Source: Pseudomonadota bacterium (GTDB taxonomy: Bacteria; Pseudomonadota; Alphaproteobacteria; Caulobacterales; Caulobacteraceae). Taken from it: 10,394 nt of DNA. The translations under genes and the position numbers were made by a program. The notes beneath the pieces are model-generated. The model saw only the letters and a list, made by a program, of their open reading frames with translations. It searched no databases and had not been told where the DNA came from. Where the stretch lies: assembly GCA_023434265.1 (NCBI GenBank), contig JAEYTA010000048.1, forward strand, positions 1-10,394, in the 5' to 3' direction. Positions 5,275 through 10,394 of this stretch are shown piece after piece (the first letter of the stretch is position 1; each line of letters begins with the position of its first letter).

Positions 5275-7419
5275 TTAGCGCAGCAGCCGGACCCGCACGT
5301 CCCCGCGGCGGTTGCGGGGGGTGACCACGGTGTGACCGTTCATGCGGTCGAAGGCCAGGTCCACCACCGCCTCGCCGACCTGCAGGTTGGACAGCACCAG
5401 ATGCTCGATGCCCGGCGGCAGGTGCGGATCGTCGATGTCGACCGTCCCGGTCAGGGCGTCGACGCCGACGCCCAGCGCCGCCTGCATCATCATGAACACC
5501 GAGCCGGCCGCCCAGGCCTGCGGCAGGCAGGCCACCGGATAGGCGATCGGCGGCTCGCCCGGCAGCCGTTCGAAGCCGCAGAACAGCTCCGGCAGGCGCA
5601 GATGGAAATGCGTCGCCGCCGCATAGATCTCGCCCAGCAGCATGGCCACCGCCCGGCGCTCGCCGTAGCGGGCCATGCCCGCCGCCGCCATCGCCGTGTC
5701 GTGCGGCCACACCGAGCCGTCGTGGTAGCTCATCGGATTGAACCGCGGCTGCCCCGTGGCCAGGGTGCGAATGCCCCAGCCCGAGCGGAACTCCGCCGAC
5801 AGCATCCGCCCGGCCACCGCCGCCGCCCGCTGCGCCGAGGGCAGGCCGGTGAACAGCAGGTGCCCGGCGTTGGAGGCGATGGCCCGGCACGGCGCGCCGT
5901 CCCCGTCCAGCGCCACGGCGTAGAACTGTTCGTCCTCCAGCCAGAACCGCTCCTCGACAAGCGCCCGCGTCGCCTCCGCCTTCGCCGCCCACTCGGCCGC
6001 GTTCGGATCGCCCAGCAGCCCGCCGAGATCGGCCATCGCCTGCCATGCCGAGTAGGCGTAGCCCTGCACCTCCAGCAGGGCTACGGGCCCCTTCGGGAAG
6101 CGGCCGTCGCTGTGGAAGATGGAGTCCTCGGAGTCCTTCCAGCCCTGGTTGGACAGGCCGGTGTCCGCCGCCCGCTGGTAGGCGATCAGCCCGTTCTTCT
6201 GGATGTCGCCGTGCTCCTGCATCCAGCCCACGGCGGCGATCAGGTTGGGCCACAGCCGGCGGATGGTGTCGAAGTCGGCCGTGCGCCGCGCATAGGCGCC
6301 GGCCAGGGCCACGAACAGGCAGGTGGTGTCGACCCCGCCGTAGTAGAGGCCGAACGGCACCTCCCCCAGCGCCGACATCTCGCCGCGCCGCGTCTCGTGC
6401 ATGATCTTGCCGGGGGCCGAGTCCGCGAAGGCCGAGCTCTCGGTCGCCTGCCGCATGGCCAGGTAGGTCAGCACCCCCCTGGCCAGCGAGGGGTCCAGCC
6501 ACAGCATCTGCCAGGCGGTGATGATGCCGTCGCGTCCGAACGGGGTCGAGAACCACGGCGTCCCCGCATAGGGGTAGGGGCCGGTCGGCAGTTCGGTGGT
6601 CAGCAGGGCCACGTCCGCCCGCGACTGATCCAGCCAGTCGTTGAAGCGCGGGCTGCGCGGCCCGCGCAGCGACGCCCCGCGCCGGCGCTTGGTCCGCATG
6701 GCCAGCCGCGCCTGCAGGGCGTGCAGCCGCCAGCGTTCGGGGGAGGGGGCGTCGCAGCGATCGGCCCCGCATTCGATGTAGAGGTCCAGGCTGCGGCCTC
6801 GCGGCAGGCTGAACATGAACTCGGCGCGCGAGGCCGTCATCCGCGCCGGCGGCTCGGAGAAGGCCACGCAGCTGCGCCGCTCGACCCCGTCCAGCCCCAT
6901 GTAGCCGAAGGTCACGCGGCGTCCGTCGGTGGTCGGCGGCGCGATCTCGCCCTTGCGCGCGCGCACGGTGCCGCGCACCTCGAAGATGTCCGCGAAGTCC
7001 GCGCCGTAGTCGATCGACATCGGCAGCAGCACGTCCTCGACGCCGTGATTGGATATGCGGATGCGCTCGAACATCCGCCGGTCCCACAGGAAGCGCCGCC
7101 GCTCGAGGTGCAGCACCCCGGCCGGGGCCGACTTGCCGCCCATCGGGGGCAGGGGGCGGTTGGTGGCGTGGCAGGTGAAGAAGACATTGTCCTGCGACAC
7201 TCCCGAGCTCAGCCGCGACGGCCGGGCCTGGCCGACGCGCAGCACCAGCCGCGACAGGATGCGGGTGTCGTTGTCGAACAACCCCTCGGCGCCCTCGCGC
7301 AGGTCGCCCCAGCCGTCGGCGACCAGGAAACAGTCGCCGGCCTTGAGCGCCTGCAGCTGTTCCGGGGTCTCCTCGCCCGACTCCAGCGCGGTCACCTTCA
7401 CCGTATAGGCGTCGTCCAT
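5275..7419 (-). CDS. Amylo-alpha-1,6-glucosidase / glycogen-debranching-type glycoside hydrolase
   Basis: Predicted cytoplasmic enzyme acting on alpha-linked glucans or oligosaccharides. Seen: no signal peptide; an N-terminal beta-rich domain of the GDE_N_bis type at about 25-215 (GDCFLVADGWGDL, GLFDNDTRILSRLVL); a C-terminal (alpha/alpha)6-barrel at about 255-700 with STPFGRDGIIT (291-301), GWKDSEDSI (426-434) and NPMSYHDGSVWPHD (561-574), the acidic motifs shared by this clan. 714 residues, normal for the bacterial two-domain family. ATG at 7419 is supported by GAGGAG five bases upstream. It lies 103 bases downstream of a GT4 glycosyltransferase gene in the same direction, so the two probably act on the same sugar. 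The glgX or glgB type of debranching or branching enzyme is a different fold. The true substrate (glycogen-like glucan, compatible solute glycoside or other) cannot be told from sequence. Confidence 0.9.
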   Translation of the reverse strand: MDDAYTVKVTALESGEETPEQLQALKAGDCFLVADGWGDLREGAEGLFDNDTRILSRLVLRVGQARPSRLSSGVSQDNVFFTCHATNRPLPPMGGKSAPAGVLHLERRRFLWDRRMFERIRISNHGVEDVLLPMSIDYGADFADIFEVRGTVRARKGEIAPPTTDGRRVTFGYMGLDGVERRSCVAFSEPPARMTASRAEFMFSLPRGRSLDLYIECGADRCDAPSPERWRLHALQARLAMRTKRRRGASLRGPRSPRFNDWLDQSRADVALLTTELPTGPYPYAGTPWFSTPFGRDGIITAWQMLWLDPSLARGVLTYLAMRQATESSAFADSAPGKIMHETRRGEMSALGEVPFGLYYGGVDTTCLFVALAGAYARRTADFDTIRRLWPNLIAAVGWMQEHGDIQKNGLIAYQRAADTGLSNQGWKDSEDSIFHSDGRFPKGPVALLEVQGYAYSAWQAMADLGGLLGDPNAAEWAAKAEATRALVEERFWLEDEQFYAVALDGDGAPCRAIASNAGHLLFTGLPSAQRAAAVAGRMLSAEFRSGWGIRTLATGQPRFNPMSYHDGSVWPHDTAMAAAGMARYGERRAVAMLLGEIYAAATHFHLRLPELFCGFERLPGEPPIAYPVACLPQAWAAGSVFMMMQAALGVGVDALTGTVDIDDPHLPPGIEHLVLSNLQVGEAVVDLAFDRMNGHTVVTPRNRRGDVRVRLLR

Positions 7420-7522
7420 CGAATCTCCTCGCGGGGCTTCAGGGACGGGTCGAGGTTGTCACCCGAATGTGGACACCCGAGGGCGGCCTTGCGTACGGTA
7501 ATGGACGAAGTCGCGTCGCGGT
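7420..7522 (-). promoter_or_regulatory. Leader between glycosyltransferase and debranching enzyme genes, with GANTC at the ribosome site
   Basis: The 103-base gap holds the ribosome site GAGGAG for the debranching enzyme and a GAATC site at 7421-7425 (GATTC on the coding strand), lying between the Shine-Dalgarno sequence and the ATG. Two copies of ACCCGA (7461-7466, 7475-7480) are spaced 14 bases apart. I see no convincing terminator or -35/-10 pair, so cotranscription of both genes is the simplest reading, though an internal promoter is possible. Confidence 0.35.
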
Positions 7523-8635
7523 TCAGGCGATGGCCGCGAAGCTGCGGTCCTCGGCGGGCCGCAGCGGCGTCACCACCTCCTGCAGCGGCTCCTCGGCGAA
7601 CGGGCGGCGCGCCAGCAGGTCGCCGTAGACGTCGAGATAGCGCCGCGCCATTGCGGTGGCCGAGAAGCGCAGCTCGAAATGGGCCCGGATCGCCTCCCGA
7701 TCCAGCAGGTGCGCCCGCGCCGCCGCGGCCACCGCCTGCTCCAGCGTGTCGACGACGAAGCCGGTCTCGCCGTCCTCGATGATCTCCGGGACGGAGCCGC
7801 AACGGAAGGCCACGACCGGCGTCCCGCAGGCCATGGCCTCGATCATCACCAGGCCGAACGGCTCGGGCCAGTCGATCGGGAACAGCAGGGCCTCGGCGCC
7901 GCCGAGGAAGGCCGTCTTCTGATGGTCGCCGATCTCGCCGATGAATTCGACCAGCGGATTGGCCTCGACCATCGGCCGGATGACGGTCTCCCAGTAGGTC
8001 TTGTCCTGGGCGTCCACCTTGGCCGCCATCTTCAGCGGCTTGCCCAGCTTGGTGGCGATCTCGATCGCCCGGTCCGGCCGCTTCTCCGGCGAGATGCGGC
8101 CGAGGAAGGCCAGATAGCCCTCCGACCGCGGCGAGAAGCCGTACAGCTCCGCCGGCATGCCGTGATGCACCGTCGCCTTCCAGTTCGCCGTCCGCAGCGG
8201 CCGCCGCTGGTCGTCGGAGATCGACACCAGCCCGAACTGCGGCCAGCGCTCGTAGACCGCCGGCAGATCCTTCAGGTCCAGCCGCCCGTGCAGGGTGGTG
8301 ACCGTCTTGTCCGCCCAGCGGTCGAAGAACGGGAAGTGGATCATGTCGGTGTGGAAGTGGATGACGTCGAATTCGTCGGCCCGCTTCAGCACCTCGGCGA
8401 GCATGGCCATGTGGGCGGCGAGGTCGGACTTCAGGGGGCTGGGGTCCAGCCGGATGGCCTGGTCCCGCACGGGGATCAGCCGCGCCCGCGTCTCCGCGTC
8501 GGCGGCGGCGAACAGGGTGACGTCGTGTCCGAGGTCGACGAGGGCGTCGGTCAGGTGGGCGACCACCCGCTCCGTCCCGCCATACAGTTTCGGAGGAACC
8601 GCCTCGTAAAGAGGGGTCACCTGGGCGATCTTCAT
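7523..8635 (-). CDS. GT4-family retaining glycosyltransferase
   Basis: Transfers a sugar from a nucleotide-sugar donor to an unknown acceptor in the cytoplasm, GT-B fold. Seen: MKIAQVTPLYEAVPPKLYGGTERVV, with the glycine-rich donor/acceptor loop YGGTE at 18-22; HFHTDMIHFPFF (93-104); the C-terminal domain opening LAFLGRISPEKRPDRAIEIA with R180 and K185, which contact the donor phosphates in the family; and E258-PFGLVMI-E266, the E-x7-E motif, followed by ACGTPVVAFRCGSVPEII. 370 residues, full length, no membrane segment. The start at 8635 gives the canonical N-terminus; the ribosome site is weak (GCGAG). It is the first gene of a probable two-gene unit with the debranching enzyme, and an EcfG/SigT-like promoter candidate lies just upstream. 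Its specificity (sucrose-, trehalose-, glucan- or polysaccharide-related) is not readable from the motifs. Confidence 0.93.
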   Translation of the reverse strand: MKIAQVTPLYEAVPPKLYGGTERVVAHLTDALVDLGHDVTLFAAADAETRARLIPVRDQAIRLDPSPLKSDLAAHMAMLAEVLKRADEFDVIHFHTDMIHFPFFDRWADKTVTTLHGRLDLKDLPAVYERWPQFGLVSISDDQRRPLRTANWKATVHHGMPAELYGFSPRSEGYLAFLGRISPEKRPDRAIEIATKLGKPLKMAAKVDAQDKTYWETVIRPMVEANPLVEFIGEIGDHQKTAFLGGAEALLFPIDWPEPFGLVMIEAMACGTPVVAFRCGSVPEIIEDGETGFVVDTLEQAVAAAARAHLLDREAIRAHFELRFSATAMARRYLDVYGDLLARRPFAEEPLQEVVTPLRPAEDRSFAAIA

Positions 8636-8667
8636 GGCGCGCTCGCAATGGGATGACAGCCCGGCTC

Positions 8668-8693
8668 AAACTTTCGCAGGTGCGAAAGGTTCC
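8668..8693 (-). promoter_or_regulatory. EcfG/SigT-like stress promoter candidate upstream of the glycosyltransferase gene
   Basis: On the minus strand GGAAC (8693-8689), a 16-base spacer and AGTT (8672-8669) match the alphaproteobacterial general-stress sigma factor consensus GGAAC-N16/17-CGTT at all but one base. Transcription would start about 25-30 bases before the ATG at 8635. A second GGAAC (8723-8719) lies 30 bases upstream, but its CGTT is 14 bases away, too close. The spacer contains a perfect palindrome (separate entry). Confidence 0.5.
8671..8688. repeat. Perfect 18-base palindrome, possible operator
   Basis: CTTTCGCA and TGCGAAAG are exact reverse complements separated by 2 bases. 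The palindrome occupies the spacer of the EcfG-like promoter candidate, overlapping its -10 by two bases. The tiny loop and the lack of a U-run of four or more make it a poor terminator for ccrM, although TTT follows it on the minus strand. Inference: binding site for a dimeric regulator controlling the glycosyltransferase-debranching pair. Confidence 0.55.
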
Positions 8694-8745
8694 CGTTGCG
8701 AACGCCGATTTGTGTAGAGTTCCCGGCGACTTACAGAGTTTACAG

Positions 8746-8759
8746 CGCTTTTCGAAGCG
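8746..8759 (-). terminator. Small hairpin directly after the ccrM stop codon
   Basis: On the minus strand CGCTT, loop CGAA, AAGCG begins at the base after the ccrM TGA. The stem is only 5 base pairs and lacks a U-run, so it may protect the 3' end or mark a factor-dependent terminator rather than terminate by itself. Next to it is a short direct repeat, TTACAG at 8731-8736 and 8740-8745, with 9-base period. Confidence 0.25.
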
Positions 8760-9839
8760 TCACTGCATCCCGGCCCGGATTTCAGCCCGCAGGGCGTCGA
8801 TCGAACGCAGGCCCTGGTCGGTCTTGAAGCGCCAGTAGGTCCAGCCGTTGCAGGCCGGCGCGTTCTCCAGCAGGGCGCCCAGCTTGTGAATCGAGCCGGT
8901 GAGCTCGCCGTAGGCCAGCGAGCCGTCGGCCCGCACCCGCGCCTCGCGCTCGCCCTTGGGGCAGTACAGCCGGTCGCCCGGCCGAAGCAGACCGGCCTCG
9001 ACCAGCGCCCCGAACGGCACCTTCGGCTCGGCCCGCTTGGAGCCCATCACCGCCAGGTCCTCCGGCGCGGCCGGGATCACCGCCTTGATCCGCTTCTCGG
9101 CCACCTTCGCATAGCCCTCGTCGCGCTCGATGCCGACGAAGCGCCGGCCCAGCCGCTTGGCCGCCGCCCCCGTCGTGCCGGTGCCGAAGAAGGGGTCCAG
9201 CACCACGTCGCCCGGCCGCGTCGCCGCCAGCAGCACCCGGTGCAGCAGGGCCTCCGGCTTCTGGGTCGGATGGGCCTTCTTGCCCTCGGCGTCCTTGATC
9301 CGCTCCTCGCCGGTGCACAGCGCCAGCGTCCAGTCGGAGCGCATCTGGGTGTCCTCGTTGAAGGCCTTCAGCGCGTCGTAGTTGAAGGTGTAGCGCTTCT
9401 GCTCCCGGCTCCGCGCCGCCCAGATCAGCGTCTCGTGGGCGTTGGTGAAGCGCGTGCCCTTGAAGTTCGGCATCGGGTTCGACTTGCGCCAGATGATGTC
9501 GTTCAGCACCCAGAAGCCCAGGTCCTGGATCGCCGTGCCCAGCCGGAAGACATTGTGATAGCTGCCGATCACCCAGATCGAGCCTTCCGGCTTCAGCACT
9601 CGCCGGCACTCCGTCAGCCAGGCGCGGGTGAAAGCGTCGTACTCGGCGAAGCTGCCGAACTTGTCCCAGTCGTCGTCGACCGCGTCGACCCTGGAATTGT
9701 CCGGACGCAGCAGGTCGCCGCCCAGCTGCAGGTTATAGGGCGGATCGGCGAAGACCATATCGACCGAGGCGTCGGGCAGGGCGCGCAGCACCTCGATGCA
9801 GTCGCCCCGATGGATGACGTCGGTCTTCAACTCGGACAT
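8760..9839 (-). CDS. ccrM: Cell-cycle-regulated DNA adenine methyltransferase CcrM (GANTC)
   Basis: Orphan beta-class N6-adenine methyltransferase that methylates GANTC and, in Caulobacterales, times gene expression to the cell cycle. Seen: motif IV DPPY at 32-35 ahead of the cofactor-binding motif I DPFFGTGTTG at 215-224, the order that defines the beta class; conserved LGGDLLRPDNSRVDAVDDDWDKF, WVIGSYHNVFR and WRKSNPMPNFKGTRF; AHPTQKPEALL before motif I; and a C-terminal domain from about 265 (MGSKRAEPKVPFGALVEAGLL, then NGWTYWRFKTD at 331-341), which in CcrM contacts the recognition sequence. 359 residues, essentially the 358 of C. crescentus CcrM. No restriction endonuclease gene is adjacent, consistent with an orphan enzyme. 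The ATG at 9839 has only a weak ribosome site. The region upstream carries a CtrA-like box and a GANTC site. It is separated from mutY by the carbohydrate and RNA methyltransferase genes. Confidence 0.98.
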   Translation of the reverse strand: MSELKTDVIHRGDCIEVLRALPDASVDMVFADPPYNLQLGGDLLRPDNSRVDAVDDDWDKFGSFAEYDAFTRAWLTECRRVLKPEGSIWVIGSYHNVFRLGTAIQDLGFWVLNDIIWRKSNPMPNFKGTRFTNAHETLIWAARSREQKRYTFNYDALKAFNEDTQMRSDWTLALCTGEERIKDAEGKKAHPTQKPEALLHRVLLAATRPGDVVLDPFFGTGTTGAAAKRLGRRFVGIERDEGYAKVAEKRIKAVIPAAPEDLAVMGSKRAEPKVPFGALVEAGLLRPGDRLYCPKGEREARVRADGSLAYGELTGSIHKLGALLENAPACNGWTYWRFKTDQGLRSIDALRAEIRAGMQ

Positions 9840-9875
9840 GGAACCCGGCCCCGGCTACTCTGAGACGGGCAAGGT

Positions 9876-9902
9876 GAATCCTTACGGTTAAGGCGCGGTT
9901 AG
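9876..9902 (-). promoter_or_regulatory. ccrM control region: CtrA-like box and GANTC site
   Basis: TTAA (9888-9891), seven bases, TTAG (9899-9902) matches the CtrA consensus TTAA-N7-TTAA at 7 of 8 positions, with TTAACC on the coding strand. Seven bases downstream on the coding strand is GATTC (9876-9880 as GAATC), a CcrM target, 36 bases before the ATG. In C. crescentus CtrA activates ccrM, and GANTC sites near the start of the leader tune it by methylation; the same logic is inferred here. Confidence 0.65.
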
Positions 9903-9929
9903 CCGGAGCCGGGCGCGGCCGCCATCGCC

Positions 9930-10105
9930 GGTTCATCACGGAAGGGCCACCAAGGATCACAAAGAACACAAAGGAGCTTGTGCTCCCGCGGCGCCCACAG
10001 GGCGACGCCTTCGATTCCAAGTGCAGGCCTGCGGCCCGCGCGCGGCGCCACAAGTTCGCTTCCTTCGTGTTCTTCGTGCCCCCCTTGGTGTCCTTCGTGT
10101 GAACC
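9930..10105. repeat. 176-base imperfect inverted repeat of CACGAAG-type units
   Basis: The left arm (9930-9982) and the reverse complement of the right arm (10049-10105) both read GGTTCA, CACG, AAGG, CACCAAGG, CAC(A/G)AAGAACAC(A/G)AAGGA, then CTTGTG, with small gaps. A 66-base GC-rich loop lies between. The arms are made of near-repeats of CACRAAG. Similar CACGAAG-rich palindromes are, from memory, scattered between genes in several high-GC proteobacteria, so this is probably a dispersed non-coding repeat. No open reading frame of note lies inside. Confidence 0.75.
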
Positions 10106-10284
10106 AGCGATCTCCCCGCCGCACCGCCGCCCAAAGGCAGCTTCCGGGCGCCGGGAGTTAATGTTTGGACTGTGTAATTCCGCCCCCTCGCCCCGAGGGA
10201 TTTCAACGGCTTGTAAAAAAGGCAGCGTCCGTAACGCACCGGGGATAGAACCGCCCCTAGGCTTGCCCCCATCCCGTCGATGGG
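10106..10284. other. Intergenic stretch without a convincing gene
   Basis: This stretch is locally less GC-rich (for example 10155-10220, with a run of six A at 10215-10220). It contains a 7-base-pair hairpin, CCCCATC (10267-10273) with GATGGGG (10279-10285), and a GGGG/CCCC pair at 10241-10257. An ATG at 10161 is open to the window edge for 78 codons, but its composition is not persuasive and it has no ribosome site. The AT-rich part could hold a promoter for whatever begins at the right edge. Confidence 0.4.
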
Positions 10285-10393
10285 GAGGGCGTCGGATCCA
10301 CGACCTCGACGACGGCGGGCTGTGGTCGAGCGATGAAGCCGGGGAGACGCATATCGCCCGGGGTCCTCGTCGAGGGTCGAGTGGATGGCCTTC
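10285..10393. other. Long interrupted stem, candidate structured RNA or inverted repeat at the window edge
   Basis: CCTCGACGA (10304-10312) is the exact reverse complement of TCGTCGAGG (10367-10375). The pairing continues outward with ATCCAC (10296-10301) to GTGGAT (10381-10386) and GAGGGC (10285-10290) to GCCTTC (10388-10393, one G-U pair), with small bulges between. Inside lies CCGGG/CCCGG (10339-10343, 10357-10361). The pattern resembles the closing stem of a structured RNA, but I recognise none of the known bacterial RNAs. It may continue past the window. Confidence 0.35.
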
Positions 10394-10394
10394 G

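Noticed and set aside
5332..7782. 816-codon plus-strand reading frame opposite the debranching enzyme
   Set aside because: The opposite strand holds clear GDE motifs; this frame is His/Arg/Gln-rich low complexity with no recognisable domain.
8671..8688. Palindrome read as an intrinsic terminator of ccrM
   Set aside because: The loop is only 2 bases and just three T follow; its place in a promoter spacer fits an operator better, although a terminator role is not fully excluded.
8719..8723. Second GGAAC as an EcfG -35 element
   Set aside because: The nearest CGTT is 14 bases away, shorter than the 16-17 needed.
10011..10019. TTCGATTCC resembling a tRNA T-loop
   Set aside because: No pairing stem around it and no acceptor, D or anticodon arm; it lies in the loop of the inverted repeat element.
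9733..10272. 179-codon minus-strand frame running from the ccrM upstream region into ccrM
   Set aside because: It runs through the inverted repeat and the ccrM control region and continues out of frame into ccrM; no domain is visible.
10161..10394. Plus-strand frame from ATG at 10161, open to the window edge (78 codons)
   Set aside because: No ribosome site, no recognisable motif, and its second half coincides with the stem structure; the sequence beyond the edge is needed to decide.

Overview
The window comes from a high-GC alphaproteobacterium, most likely of the order Caulobacterales (Brevundimonas, Caulobacter or Phenylobacterium type). The evidence is a full-length CcrM GANTC adenine methyltransferase with its C-terminal DNA-reading domain, a CtrA-like box and a GANTC site in front of ccrM, very GC-rich third codon positions, and an smc / dsbA / DUF721 / mutY / ccrM neighbourhood that, from memory, resembles the Caulobacter crescentus smc-ccrM region. 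No database search was possible.

Layout. Positions 1-3499 on the minus strand hold a likely five-gene operon read right to left: dciA-like DUF721 protein (2954-3499), a small four-helix membrane protein (2505-2957, GTG start, 4-base overlap), a DsbA-like lipoprotein (1751-2407), a second secreted DsbA-like protein (1124-1744) and the start of smc (GTG start at 1110, running off the left edge). A 22-base divergent gap separates dciA from mutY (3522-4544, plus). Next is a SpoU/TrmH-type RNA methyltransferase (4613-5272, plus) of clearly lower GC. It meets tail to tail, 2 bases apart, a minus-strand carbohydrate pair: a GT4 glycosyltransferase (7523-8635) followed by an amylo-alpha-1,6-glucosidase-type debranching enzyme (5275-7419). 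ccrM (8760-9839, minus) lies to the right. The last 555 bases hold no convincing gene: the ccrM control region, a 176-base imperfect inverted repeat built of CACGAAG-type units, and at the right edge a long interrupted stem that may be a structured RNA or part of one.

How it fits together. Most of the window is genome maintenance: chromosome organisation (SMC), replicative helicase loading (DciA), oxidative base repair (MutY) and cell-cycle DNA methylation (CcrM). The two thiol oxidoreductases and the membrane protein are envelope genes embedded in the smc operon. The trmH / debranching enzyme / glycosyltransferase block looks like an insertion between mutY and ccrM. The glycosyltransferase-debranching pair may be stress-induced, because an EcfG/SigT-like promoter candidate precedes it and carries a perfect 18-base palindrome between its -35 and -10.

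The points most worth a second look are the shared CTATAG promoter between dciA and mutY, the palindrome inside the EcfG-like promoter, the CtrA/GANTC arrangement at ccrM, the low-GC methyltransferase, the tandem CPSC/CPHC oxidoreductases and the stem at 10285-10393. I found no CRISPR array, tRNA, rRNA, transposase or phage gene.
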